Shown in pieces: positions 53,182 through 61,891 of a stretch of DNA of 64,000 bases. The notes below the pieces were generated by a model. That model worked only from the letters and a program-made list of their open reading frames with translations, searched no databases and had not been told where the DNA came from. Location of the stretch: the NCBI GenBank assembly GCA_021792455.1, contig JAJYUP010000002.1, forward strand, positions 1 through 64,000, read 5' to 3'. The DNA is from Actinomycetes bacterium (GTDB taxonomy: Bacteria; Actinomycetota; Thermoleophilia; Solirubrobacterales; Solirubrobacteraceae). The first letter of the stretch is position 1. Every line of letters starts with the position of its first letter. The position numbers were made by a program, and so were the translations under genes.

Positions 53182-54525
53182 TCAGCCAGCCGCTGCAAGC
53201 TGACGAGCTTTGTTGCCCATCGCAATCCTCTGAAGATCGATCGTCTCGTCGTAGAGGTTCGCGTCGACCCCCTCCTCTAGGGCAACCTCGCGCAGCGGAC
53301 GGCCTGACTCCGTCGCCTTCTTCACGATCGCGCTCGCCCTGTCGTAGCCGATCGCGCGGTTGAGGGCGGTCGCGACCGCGAGCGTCGCACCTGCAGAGGC
53401 TGCACAACCCTGCCTGTTCGCCTTCAGGCCGTCGATGCACTTCTCCGCGAACGCAACCGACGCCGCGCTCAGCAGCCGCAGCGACTGGATGAGGTTCCTT
53501 GCGATCAGCGGGATGCGCACGTTCAGCTCGAACTGGCCCTGCATCCCGCCGATCGTGATCGCCGCGTCGTTACCGATGACCTGGGCGCACACCTGGAGCA
53601 CGACCTCTGGGATCACGGGGTTCACCTTGCCGGGCATGATCGAAGAGCCCTTCTGGAGCTCAGGCAGGATCAGCTCGCCGATGCCTGCGCGCGGGCCGGA
53701 GCCCATCAAGGCGATGTCCTGGGCGATCTTCGTCAGCGACACCGCGCACACCTTCAACGCACCTGAGAGCTCGACGAGGGCGTCCCTGCTCGCCTGCGCC
53801 TCGAATCGGTTCACAGGCGCGGCGATCTGGCGCAGCCCCGTCTCCCTCTTCAGGCGCAGACGGACCTTCTCGGCGAACTTCGGGTGCGCGTTCAGCCCCG
53901 TACCGGTCGCCGTCCCGCCGAGCGGGATTTCACCGACGCGCGGCAGCGCAGCCTTCACGCGCTCCCCGGCGAGCGCGACCTGCGCGGCATACCCGCTGAA
54001 CTCCTGACCGAGGGTGACGGGGACCGCGTCCATCAAGTGGGTGCGGCCTGACTTCACGATCCCGTCGAAGCTCCTGCTCTTGCGGGCAAGCGAGCGCTCG
54101 AGCTTTCTCAGCGACGGCAGCAGCTGCCTGCTTGCGAGCTCGAGCGCGGCGAGGTGCACAGCAGATGGGAAGACGTCGTTGGATGACTGGCCCATGTTCA
54201 CATCGTCGTTCGGATGCACGCCCTCGCCAGCGAGCGCCGCGATCACCTCGTTCGCGTTCATGTTCGTCGAGGTGCCAGAGCCCGTCTGGAAGACATCGAT
54301 TGGGAACTGGTCGTCGTGCCTGCCGGCGAGGATCTGGCCTGCGGCCTTCTCGATCCGCGCGGCCTTTCGCTTCTCGAGCAGGCCGAGCTCGCTGTTCACG
54401 GCAGCGGCCGCACCCTTCAGTCGCGCAAGCCAATGAACGACCTCCATCGGAACCTGCTCGCCTGAGATCGGGAAGTTCTCGACTGCCTTCGTCGTCTCTG
54501 CACCCCAGAGCTGCTGGTCTGTCAT
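53182..54525 (-). CDS. fumC: class II fumarate hydratase
   Basis: The protein is 447 residues from ATG 54525 with AAGGAG seven bases upstream. Family marks are FQTGSGTSTNMNANEVIA, HPNDDVNMGQSSNDVFPSA, KSGRTHLMDAVPVTLGQE, and the signature GSSIMPGKVNPV in the flexible catalytic loop. It hydrates fumarate to L-malate in the TCA cycle. It would continue the path from succinyl-CoA and succinate set up by the mutase and sucCD genes elsewhere in the window. Confidence 0.96.
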   Translation of the reverse strand: MTDQQLWGAETTKAVENFPISGEQVPMEVVHWLARLKGAAAAVNSELGLLEKRKAARIEKAAGQILAGRHDDQFPIDVFQTGSGTSTNMNANEVIAALAGEGVHPNDDVNMGQSSNDVFPSAVHLAALELASRQLLPSLRKLERSLARKSRSFDGIVKSGRTHLMDAVPVTLGQEFSGYAAQVALAGERVKAALPRVGEIPLGGTATGTGLNAHPKFAEKVRLRLKRETGLRQIAAPVNRFEAQASRDALVELSGALKVCAVSLTKIAQDIALMGSGPRAGIGELILPELQKGSSIMPGKVNPVIPEVVLQVCAQVIGNDAAITIGGMQGQFELNVRIPLIARNLIQSLRLLSAASVAFAEKCIDGLKANRQGCAASAGATLAVATALNRAIGYDRASAIVKKATESGRPLREVALEEGVDANLYDETIDLQRIAMGNKARQLAAAG

Positions 54526-54560
54526 CGAATCTCCTTGTCGCGGTCTTCAGGCACCGCACG

Positions 54561-55451
54561 TTATCCACAGAACGCGGAGATCTCCCTCGCGAAGCCGATC
54601 GGGTCGTCGTAGGCCATGAGAAACCCACTGCCCTGCAGGATTCTGAGCTGACCGTTTGGCAGCAAATCGAGGGCTTCTTCTGCGATCGACAGCGGATGCA
54701 TCCTGTCCCTGTCCGCCCAGAGGAGCAGCACAGGCATCGTCAGCTGCGGGTACAAGCTGAGAAGGTCTGGTCTTGGCCCTGAGGGCCAGCGGCGCGCGCA
54801 CTTCGACCAGGAGCGGGCGAGATTGGCGTTGCCTGGCACATCTGCGAACGCCTGGCGCATCAGATCTGCTGCTGCACGCTCCCCAGAGGCGGACAGCCTC
54901 ATACCCCGCTCAGGGCTGAACAGGAGCTTTGCGGCGTGCGTCAGCAGTCGGTCGAGCCCTGGCATCGCCCCCGCTCCAGCGCACAGCCGCCATGCGGCAC
55001 GCAGTCTGGGATGCTGAGGGCGCCGGTGCATAGAGCTCGGCATCAACACGAGCTTCGACGGCCTGAGCGCGCCGATCTCGATCGCGCGCAGCAGGATGAG
55101 AACGGCTGCGCCATGACCACCGATGATCGGCCTCGGTCCAAGCACGTCAGCGGCGAAGCCGCCGATCACCTCCGCAAACCAGTCCAGGGTGTAGGGGTGC
55201 CTTGGACGATCCTCTGAGTCGCCGTGGAGAGGCATGTCTGGGAGCACGACCCTGAACCGCTCAGCAAGCTGGGATGCCGAAGGAGCGAACTCCTGGTGTG
55301 AGAGCAGCCCAGAGTGCAGGAGTCCGATCGGCTGGCCAGCCCCGAGCTCCCAGTAGGCGACTCTCGCTCCGTCGCTGTGGTGGTACAGGCGCAGCCTCAC
55401 AGAGCGAATCGTAAGCCTGCGTTCAGGCGGCCGCGGACTGAGGGCCCGCAT
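54561..55451 (-). CDS. alpha/beta-hydrolase fold protein with altered catalytic residues
   Basis: The protein is 296 residues from ATG 55451; GTG 55400 is an alternative start. The fold is clear: IGLLHSGLLSHQEFAPSASQ, VVLPDMPLHGDSEDRP, and VLLLWADRDRMHPLSIAEEA with the acid Asp. The nucleophile elbow reads IIGGHGAA, where the usual GHSMG serine aligns with His, and the closing His motif (AGHF) reads GSGFLMAYDDP. Two of three triad residues therefore seem lost. It may be a non-hydrolytic relative or a binding protein. It follows fumC on the same strand. Confidence 0.7.
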   Translation of the reverse strand: MRALSPRPPERRLTIRSVRLRLYHHSDGARVAYWELGAGQPIGLLHSGLLSHQEFAPSASQLAERFRVVLPDMPLHGDSEDRPRHPYTLDWFAEVIGGFAADVLGPRPIIGGHGAAVLILLRAIEIGALRPSKLVLMPSSMHRRPQHPRLRAAWRLCAGAGAMPGLDRLLTHAAKLLFSPERGMRLSASGERAAADLMRQAFADVPGNANLARSWSKCARRWPSGPRPDLLSLYPQLTMPVLLLWADRDRMHPLSIAEEALDLLPNGQLRILQGSGFLMAYDDPIGFAREISAFCG

Positions 55452-55515
55452 CTCGGGGCGAAGCGCCGCGCCGCAGGCCTCGACAGCCCTCAGGAGTCTG
55501 ACCGCTCGAGGGCCC

Positions 55516-58500
55516 TCAGGCTGTCACTGACCGCAGCGCGATGAGAAGCGGCAGGCCATCGATGCTCGCCTCCTCCGCGTGCTCGCGCCCGCCCTCTTTG
55601 CGGGAGTCGGGTTGCGGGTCAGCTCGTTCAGGCTCGCGCGCCCCGTCGCTCGCGAGCGTGAGGTCAGCGCTGCTCAGCTCGAGCTCAACTGCGAGCGTCT
55701 CGCCGCATAGGTAGTGCTCGTGCTCAGCGGCGCTTTCGATCAGCTCCTGCCCGCCGCTGAGAGTGAGCACGATTCGGTCCTCCACTGCGAGGCCCGCGTT
55801 CCTCCTCGCTCCCTGAACCGCGTGGACGATCTCTCTCGCCAAACCCTCTCTGCGCAGGTCCTCGTCGATCCTCAGCTCGAGCGCGACCGCGTGAGCGCCT
55901 TCACGCTCGACGGAGTAGCCCTCTGGAGCGATCATCGTCAGGACCACGTCCTCTGAGGTGAGGGCGTGCTCCCTGCCTCCGACTGAAATTCCGATTCGTC
56001 CGCGATCCTCGCCTGAGAGGAGGGCCTTCGCGACCTCGTCGGCGTCGAGCGCAGCGATCGCCTCCGCGACGAGGGGCATCTCTCTGCCGAAGATCGGCCC
56101 AAGGCGCCGGTAGTTCGCCTTGAGCTCGTAGCGGCTCAGCTCGCCAGCCGCATCGACGAACCTCACCTGCCGCACATTCAGCTCCTCGCGCACGATCTCC
56201 ACGAGCCGCTCGATCGCCGCCCGCTCGCGGCCATCGGCGACGACAACGGCCTCTGACAGCGGCTGGCGCACCTTCACCTTCGCCTTCGCTCTCGCGGCAA
56301 GTCCGAGCTTCACCGTCTGCCTCGCGGTCGCCATCGCGCGCTCGAGCTCGAGGTCACGGCCGCCGAGCTCACTCCCCGTTGGGAAGTCACAGAGGTGCAC
56401 GCTGTCGAGCGTCCCATCGAGGTTGTCGTAGATCTCATCGGCGACAAACGGGCAGAATGGAGCGAGCAGCCTGCAGACGACGATCAGGCACTGCCTCAGC
56501 GTGCGGAAGGCAGCCGCATCGCCGTCCCAGAACCGGCGCCTCGAGCGGCGGACGTACCAGTTCGAGAGATCGTCGACGAGCTCCGCGACTGCCCTGCCGG
56601 CGGCCGTCGCATCGTAGTCGTCGAGCCGATCGGTGACGAGCTCGACCGTCGCGGAGGTGCGGGAGAGCGCCCAGCGGTCGAGGTCGCTCATCTCACCCGC
56701 CGACCCTTCCGCCAGCGACCGCTCGTTCGCGTGCGCGTAGAGGACGTAGAAGCAGTAGGTCGACCACAGCTGCTTGAGGAACCGGCGCACACCCTCAGCG
56801 ATCGCCTCCTCAGAGAATCGATAACCATCCCATGGCTGCTTCGAGGTGAAGAAGTACCAGCGGAACGCATCCGCCCCCCAGGTGTCGATCACCTGCCACG
56901 GCTCGACGGCGTTGCCGCGGCTCTTGCTCATCTTCTGGCCTTCGGCGTCGAGTATGAGGCCGAGGCAGAGCACGTCTCGATAAGGCGCCTGATCGAACAG
57001 CAGCGTCGAGATCGCAAGCAGCGAGTAGAACCAGCCCCTCGTCTGATCGAGGGCCTCGCAGATGAAGTCGGCTGGAAAGTGCTCTCGGAAGCTCTGATCG
57101 TTCTCTGCGGGCCAGTGATGCTGAGCGAAGGGCATCGCCCCAGAGTCGAACCAGACATCGATCACCTCAGGCACGCGGCGCATCGGCTCACCGCATCGCA
57201 CGCCGACCCCTTTGCCTGCCGGGAGCTCACGGCCGTGGTAGAGGCTCAGGCCGGTTTCGTCCTCGCAGGGGAACTCGATCTCATCGACGTACGGGCGGTG
57301 GTGGTCCTCTAGCCTCCTGCCAGAGAGACGCTCGAGCTCCGCAAAGGACCCGATCACCTTCGTGTGGCCGTATCGGCAGCGCCACACCGGCAGGGGCGTG
57401 CCCCAGTAGCGCTCCCTGGAGAGCGCCCAATCGACGTTGCCCTTCAGCCACTCGCCGAAGCGCCCGTGCTTTATGTGGGGCGGGTGCCAGCTCACGCTCT
57501 CGTTCGCGCGCAGCAGGCTCTCGCGCACCGCCGTCGTGCGGATGTACCAGGAGAGCCTCTGGTAGTAGATGAGAGGCGTGCCGCAGCGCCAGCAGTGTGG
57601 GTAGGAGTGCTCATACTCCTCCCGCCTGAACAGGAGGCCGTTCTGCCTCAGGTCTTCGATCAGCTCCTCGTTCAGCTGCGGGTCCTTCACGAAGCGCCCC
57701 TCATAGGAGCGCCTCCCATCGATGCTTCGGACGAGATGGCCATATGTCCCGTCGGAACGCACGGGATTGAAGACGCTGTGCGGGTTCTCCTCGTCCACAA
57801 GCCCTGCGGCGATCGCCGCCCTCATGTCGTCCTCGCCGAAGGCGGGGGCTATGTGCACGAGGCCTGTCCCGTCCTCTGTCGTCACGAAGTCCCCGGCGAT
57901 GATCGGAGCGCCCCCGTCCAGCTGTCCCGTTGAGAAGATCGGCGCCTTGTAGAACCTGCCGAGAAGCTTCGACCCAGGGAACCTCTCCACCACCTCGACC
58001 CCCTCGCCGAGAACCTTCTCTGCGAGGGCGGCCGCAACGATCAGGATCTCCCCGCTCACGCGCACCTTTGCGTACTCGATGTCGGGACCGACGGCGACGG
58101 CGAGGTTGCCGGGCAGCGTCCATGGCGTCGTCGTCCAGATCAGGAGGCTCTCCTCCCCGTACGTCAGCGTCAGCTTCACGTAGACGCTTGGGTCGCTCAC
58201 CTCCTCGTAGCCGAGCGCGACCTCATGGGAGGAGAGGGTCGTGCCGCAGCGTGGACAGTAGGGCACGACCTTGTGGCCCTCGTAGAGCAGGTTCTTCTGC
58301 GCGATCTGCGAGACCGCCCACCAGACCGACTCGATGTAGCTCTCGTCGAGCGTCCTGTAAGCGTGCTCGAGATCGATCCAGAACCCGATCCGTTCGGTGA
58401 GGCGATCCCACTCCTGCAGGTGGGCGAACACCGACTCGCGGCACTTTGCGTTGAACGCCTCGATGCCGTAGCGCTCGATGTCCGTCTTCGAGCGCAGCCC

Positions 58501-58851
58501 GAGCTCCTGCTCGACAGCGATCTCGACTGGAAGGCCATGACAGTCCCACCCGCCCTTGCGATCCACCTGAAAACCCCGCATCGTCTTGTAGCGGGGGTAG
58601 ATGTCCTTGAAGACGCGCGAGAGCACGTGATGCGCGCCAGGCCTGCCATTCGCAGTTGGAGGGCCCTCGTAGAAGACCCAACGCTGCGCGCCTTCCCGCA
58701 GGCGCACGGACTTCGCGAAGACATCGCGTGCGCGCCAACGCTCGAGGACCTCGACCTCGACCTCGGCCAGCGACGCGCTTGCGCTGACGGAGCGCGGCGG
58801 GACGAGGGGGTTCACGCTGTTCACGGAGGAGCCGCTCATCGGGCGGCCCAT
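55516..58851 (-). CDS. ileS: isoleucyl-tRNA synthetase (type 2-like, GXHH signature)
   Basis: The protein is 1,111 residues from ATG 58851 (ATG 58839 also possible). The signature region reads PPTANGRPGAHHVLSRVFKD, where the first His and the Gly of the usual HXGH are exchanged to give GAHH. GWDCHGLPVE, YCPRCGTTLSSHEVALGYEE, the editing domain and KMSKSRGN follow. It charges tRNA-Ile and hydrolyses Val-tRNA. The layout is the longer form seen in many actinobacteria and in Thermus rather than the E. coli form. It lies 57 bp behind trxA on the same strand; I see no T-box leader. Confidence 0.96.
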   Translation of the reverse strand: MGRPMSGSSVNSVNPLVPPRSVSASASLAEVEVEVLERWRARDVFAKSVRLREGAQRWVFYEGPPTANGRPGAHHVLSRVFKDIYPRYKTMRGFQVDRKGGWDCHGLPVEIAVEQELGLRSKTDIERYGIEAFNAKCRESVFAHLQEWDRLTERIGFWIDLEHAYRTLDESYIESVWWAVSQIAQKNLLYEGHKVVPYCPRCGTTLSSHEVALGYEEVSDPSVYVKLTLTYGEESLLIWTTTPWTLPGNLAVAVGPDIEYAKVRVSGEILIVAAALAEKVLGEGVEVVERFPGSKLLGRFYKAPIFSTGQLDGGAPIIAGDFVTTEDGTGLVHIAPAFGEDDMRAAIAAGLVDEENPHSVFNPVRSDGTYGHLVRSIDGRRSYEGRFVKDPQLNEELIEDLRQNGLLFRREEYEHSYPHCWRCGTPLIYYQRLSWYIRTTAVRESLLRANESVSWHPPHIKHGRFGEWLKGNVDWALSRERYWGTPLPVWRCRYGHTKVIGSFAELERLSGRRLEDHHRPYVDEIEFPCEDETGLSLYHGRELPAGKGVGVRCGEPMRRVPEVIDVWFDSGAMPFAQHHWPAENDQSFREHFPADFICEALDQTRGWFYSLLAISTLLFDQAPYRDVLCLGLILDAEGQKMSKSRGNAVEPWQVIDTWGADAFRWYFFTSKQPWDGYRFSEEAIAEGVRRFLKQLWSTYCFYVLYAHANERSLAEGSAGEMSDLDRWALSRTSATVELVTDRLDDYDATAAGRAVAELVDDLSNWYVRRSRRRFWDGDAAAFRTLRQCLIVVCRLLAPFCPFVADEIYDNLDGTLDSVHLCDFPTGSELGGRDLELERAMATARQTVKLGLAARAKAKVKVRQPLSEAVVVADGRERAAIERLVEIVREELNVRQVRFVDAAGELSRYELKANYRRLGPIFGREMPLVAEAIAALDADEVAKALLSGEDRGRIGISVGGREHALTSEDVVLTMIAPEGYSVEREGAHAVALELRIDEDLRREGLAREIVHAVQGARRNAGLAVEDRIVLTLSGGQELIESAAEHEHYLCGETLAVELELSSADLTLASDGAREPERADPQPDSRKEGGREHAEEASIDGLPLLIALRSVTA

Positions 58852-58908
58852 TTTAGGTCCCAGCGCGCCCCCACCAGAGCGACTCGCTGAAGGCTGCGAG
58901 TCGGGGGG

Positions 58909-59238
58909 TCAGGAGGCGAGAGTCGGCTCCAGCTCGGCCTGAATCCGCTTCTTCGGATAGGCCCCGACAACCGTCTTCACCGGCTCGCCCCCCTTGAAGA
59001 GGATCATCGTCGGGATGGACATCACCTGGTAGGCGGCGGCGGTCTGCTGGTTCTCGTCGACGTTCAGCTTCACTATCTTCAGATCGCTGCGTTCGCCGGC
59101 GATCTCCTCGAGGACAGGTGCGACGACCCGGCAGGGCCCGCACCATGGCGCCCAGAAGTCGACGAGCACCGGGGTGCTGGACTCGATCACCTCGGCCTGG
59201 AAGGTCGAGTCGGTCACTTCGCTCAAATTGCCTGCCAT
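58909..59238 (-). CDS. trxA: thioredoxin
   Basis: The 109-residue protein has the redox site WCGPC at about 32-36 in VLVDFWAPWCGPCRVVAPVL, cis-Pro in SIPTMILFKGG and normal length. It keeps cytosolic disulfides reduced, and could feed an APS reductase such as the CysH here. The start is set by AGGAGA upstream of ATG 59238. It probably shares a transcript with ileS, which begins 57 bp after its stop. Confidence 0.96.
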   Translation of the reverse strand: MAGNLSEVTDSTFQAEVIESSTPVLVDFWAPWCGPCRVVAPVLEEIAGERSDLKIVKLNVDENQQTAAAYQVMSIPTMILFKGGEPVKTVVGAYPKKRIQAELEPTLAS

Positions 59239-59273
59239 CAGGTCTCCTGTCGTATGCCGCGGTCTCTGCCACC

Positions 59274-59303
59274 ACTATACGAAGGGGAGCATCATGCGCA
59301 TGA
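59274..59303 (-). promoter_or_regulatory. candidate trxA promoter with palindrome at the -35 position
   Basis: On the minus strand TATAGT (59279-59274) is a good -10 hexamer, 35 bp before the ATG. The perfect 12-bp palindrome TCATGCGCATGA (59292-59303) sits where the -35 element would be, suggesting an activator or repressor site. No TTGACA-like hexamer is present. Confidence 0.4.
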
Positions 59304-59350
59304 AGTGAGACAGGCTGCGCGAGCGGACATGAGGCCGTCAGCGCAACGGC

Positions 59351-59364
59351 GGTGAGCGCTCACC
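59351..59364. other. 14-bp perfect palindrome upstream of trxA
   Basis: GGTGAGCGCTCACC is a perfect palindrome within the 212-bp gap between trxA and the SpoIIM-like gene. It could be an operator or a short stem. Nothing else in the gap outside the trxA promoter candidate is recognisable. Confidence 0.4.
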
Positions 59365-59450
59365 TCAACCGTGAGCACCACGAGACGCCGTCGATCGGCG
59401 CAGCCGGTGCCAGGCGAGCCGGCAGGGCAGCCGGCGAGCGACCCCTCGTG

Positions 59451-60239
59451 CTAACGAGCCTGCACATAGACCGTCCATCGCCCGACCTCGCGCACGATCG
59501 GCGGGTGGATCCCCGTCAGCGCAGTGAACAGGTGCGGCGAGACGTAGACCTCGATCAGCGCTGCGATCACGAGCAGAGGCAGGGCGATCGCAACGGTCAC
59601 GATCGTCGCCGCGAGCAGCTGATCCCACTCGCCCCTCCGGGACGCGATGATCCAGGCGGCGAGTGGCAAAAACAGCGCGATCAACTCGATCACGGCGTGC
59701 GGCAGGACTCCCAGAAGCAGGATCCCGGGCGAGACGCGAAGGAAGCGCGACAAGCCCGCAAGCGTGCGGCCAAGGACGAGGGCCTGGGTGCACAGGGAGA
59801 ATGCTGTCGCGCACGCGACGAACACGATCGCGATGCGACCCCCGTGCTGATGAGCCCATCGTGAAAGCCCTTTCTGCGCCTGCGCCTGCAACGGCAGCGA
59901 GCTGCAGGCCACGAAGCCGGCGAAGCAGGCGAGCGCGTGCAGCGCGAGCACGAGCAGGTTGTGCGAGAGCACCTCGAGCACTGAGCCGAGCCCCCCGACG
60001 GCGAAGGGCGGCTGCAGCTTCAGGATCTGGGTGTAGCTGCCATACAGGGAGGAGATGAGGAAGACGGCGGCGAGGAGACCGGCGGCCGCGAGCGCTGAGC
60101 CGAGCACCCAGCGTCCGACGATCCGCAGCGGTTCCCGCTGCCAGCACGCAAGAGTCGTGCGTGTGCGCTCTGCGCCGACGGAGAGGGCATACGCTGAGAC
60201 GTCCACCACCTGTTGATCGGCCGATTTCCACCACACCAT
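59451..60239 (-). CDS. SpoIIM-family integral membrane protein
   Basis: The protein is 262 residues from ATG 60239; the frame is open to 60509 through low-complexity sequence. After a soluble N-terminus come five or six hydrophobic spans: about 41-65 (RWVLGSALAAAGLLAAVFLI), 85-110, 132-155, 170-195 and 205-235. GILLLGVLPHAVIELIALFL is typical of stage II sporulation protein M relatives. These occur in many non-sporulating bacteria with unknown roles. It is the last of a minus-strand pair with the mannosyltransferase gene, 188 bp away. Confidence 0.75.
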   Translation of the reverse strand: MVWWKSADQQVVDVSAYALSVGAERTRTTLACWQREPLRIVGRWVLGSALAAAGLLAAVFLISSLYGSYTQILKLQPPFAVGGLGSVLEVLSHNLLVLALHALACFAGFVACSSLPLQAQAQKGLSRWAHQHGGRIAIVFVACATAFSLCTQALVLGRTLAGLSRFLRVSPGILLLGVLPHAVIELIALFLPLAAWIIASRRGEWDQLLAATIVTVAIALPLLVIAALIEVYVSPHLFTALTGIHPPIVREVGRWTVYVQAR

Positions 60240-60427
60240 GAGGGGCGGGCGGCGTGGAGGCGCAGTGCGGAGCGCGCCGCGTGGCCCGGCGGCGCCGAGG
60301 AGGGGGCGAGGCGCAGGAGAGCGACGCCCAAGAGGGCGAGCGGGGCGCAGTGGCAGTGAGAGCGGCGCCCTCTCATCGAGACCCTCGGCCGAGGGGGTCG
60401 CGGCGAGCTGGGGGAAACCTCGGCGAG

Positions 60428-61198
60428 CTAGCGGAGCGTAGGCTCTCTGCGCGCTGCGGGCGATGTTTCGCGCCAGCTCGAGGTCAGGCGCAGCCGCGGA
60501 ACCAGCCACATCGCCTCTGCCGTGATCTTCCAGGACATCTTGCTCGTGCCCTGCCGTCGATCACGGAAGACGATCGGAACCTCCTTCACCCTGAAGCCGC
60601 ATCGCACCGCCCTGTAGGTCAGCTCCACCTGGAAGGCGTACCCCTGAGCACGAACGCTGTCGAGGTCGATCGCCTCCAAGACCTCCCTGCGAAAGCACTT
60701 GAACCCGCCCGTCAGGTCATGCACCGGCAGACCCAGGACGATCCGCGCATACGTCGAGCCGCCGTAGCTGATGAAGCGCCGCAGCAGGCCCCAGTCGGTC
60801 ACCCCGCCTCCCTTCACGTAACGGGACCCGAGGGCCAGATCGGCCTCACCTTCAGCGACCTCCAGGAGGCGCGCGAGATCGGCGGGGTCGTGCGAGAAGT
60901 CGGAGTCCATCTCCATCACGAACCCTGCGCCCTCCCGGAGCGCATGACGGAACCCTGCGAGGTAGGCGGGGCCGATGCCTTCCTTGCGATCGCGGTGCAT
61001 CACCTGCACCCAGTCGTGCTCAGCCGAGAGCCGGTCGGCGATCGCACCCGTTCCGTCTGGCGAGCCATCATCGACGATCAGGATCGAGAAGCCCAATGGG
61101 GACGCCTGCGCCAGCACCTTTGCTGCGGCGGTCACGATTGCCTCGATGTTCTCGGACTCGTTGTATGTAGGCAGCACAAGCCAGGGTGAGCCTGTCAT
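60428..61198 (-). CDS. polyprenol-phosphate mannose synthase-like GT2
   Basis: The 256-residue protein has the DPM1/Ppm1 pattern: VLPTYNESENIEAIV, LIVDDGSPDGTGAIAD, the metal DxD in VMEMDSDFSHDP, SRYVKGGGVTDWGLLRRFIS, LTGGFKCFRREVLEAIDLD and FRDRRQGTSKMS. It would move mannose from GDP-mannose to polyprenyl phosphate at the inner membrane leaflet, supplying later membrane mannosyltransferases. No membrane span is visible in this version. It overlaps the leader of the divergent HhH gene. Confidence 0.9.
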   Translation of the reverse strand: MTGSPWLVLPTYNESENIEAIVTAAAKVLAQASPLGFSILIVDDGSPDGTGAIADRLSAEHDWVQVMHRDRKEGIGPAYLAGFRHALREGAGFVMEMDSDFSHDPADLARLLEVAEGEADLALGSRYVKGGGVTDWGLLRRFISYGGSTYARIVLGLPVHDLTGGFKCFRREVLEAIDLDSVRAQGYAFQVELTYRAVRCGFRVKEVPIVFRDRRQGTSKMSWKITAEAMWLVPRLRLTSSWRETSPAARREPTLR

Positions 61199-61218
61199 CG
61201 CGACGTACCCTAGAGCAG

Positions 61219-61728
61219 ATGGGAGTTGATCACCTGCAGCACCCGGACGCTCATCTCGAGCAGAGCTCCCGCTCAGATCTGTCGAACACCGAGATAGCCG
61301 ATGCTCTCGAAGAGCTTGGCAGCCTCTATGCGCTCGATGAAGCGGACGCCTACAGGGTGCGCGCCTACAGGAACGCAGCCGCGAGCATCAGATCCTGCCC
61401 TTCATCGGTCGCTGCGCTCGCTCGGCAGGGCCATGCGAGGCAGCTGCCGCACGTCGGCGAGACGATCGAAGCAAAGATCATCGACCTGCTGCAGACCGGA
61501 TGGATCCCGGCTACATGCAGGCTCACCCAGCGCTTCCCGAAGGGCCTCACAGAGATCATGCGGCTACCTGGGATCGGCCCAAAGCGGGCACGACTGCTCT
61601 ACGAGCAGATCGGGGTCGACTCATTGCCTGCGCTCCGCCTCGCTGCCGAGCAGCACCGCCTCCGCGGCATTCAGGGCCTGTCCGCGAGATTCGAGCAGAG
61701 CGTGCTCGAGGCGATCGACGCAAGCTAG
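61219..61728 (+). CDS. helix-hairpin-helix protein matching only the N-terminus of bacterial PolX
   Basis: The protein is 169 residues from ATG 61219. It reads like the 8-kDa and HhH part of DNA polymerase X: SNTEIADALEELGSLYALDE, DAYRVRAYRNAAASIRSC, LPHVGETIEAKIIDLLQTG, LTEIMRLPGIGPKRARLLYE, and RLRGIQGLSARFEQSVLEAI. The stop TAG (61726-61728) falls where PolX normally goes on. The same frame continues for 19 codons (KARVSKRLLLPDAIELDAA) that also look like PolX, up to TGA at 61786. The polymerase and PHP domains are missing, so this is probably a decayed polX remnant, though a free-standing HhH protein is possible. Confidence 0.7.
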   Translation: MGVDHLQHPDAHLEQSSRSDLSNTEIADALEELGSLYALDEADAYRVRAYRNAAASIRSCPSSVAALARQGHARQLPHVGETIEAKIIDLLQTGWIPATCRLTQRFPKGLTEIMRLPGIGPKRARLLYEQIGVDSLPALRLAAEQHRLRGIQGLSARFEQSVLEAIDAS

Positions 61729-61891
61729 AAGGCCCGAGTGAGCAAACGGCTGCTGCTCCCCGACGCGATCGAGCTCGACGCCGCCTGAGCCGCGAGTCTC
61801 ACCGACGAGCTGGCGTTACACCACCATCGCCTATTTGACTGCCGCATGCGCAAACGGGACAGGCGTTGAGCGTCCGCGTCAGTGATGGCGC

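Noticed and set aside
55482..55525. Inverted repeat GACAGCC...GGCTGTC at the ileS stop as a terminator
   Set aside because: Arms are only 7 bp with a 30-bp loop and no T-run; too weak to call.
58852..59450. T-box riboswitch upstream of ileS
   Set aside because: ileS follows trxA by 57 bp; no specifier stem or conserved TGGNACC-like T-box bases are visible there or upstream of trxA.
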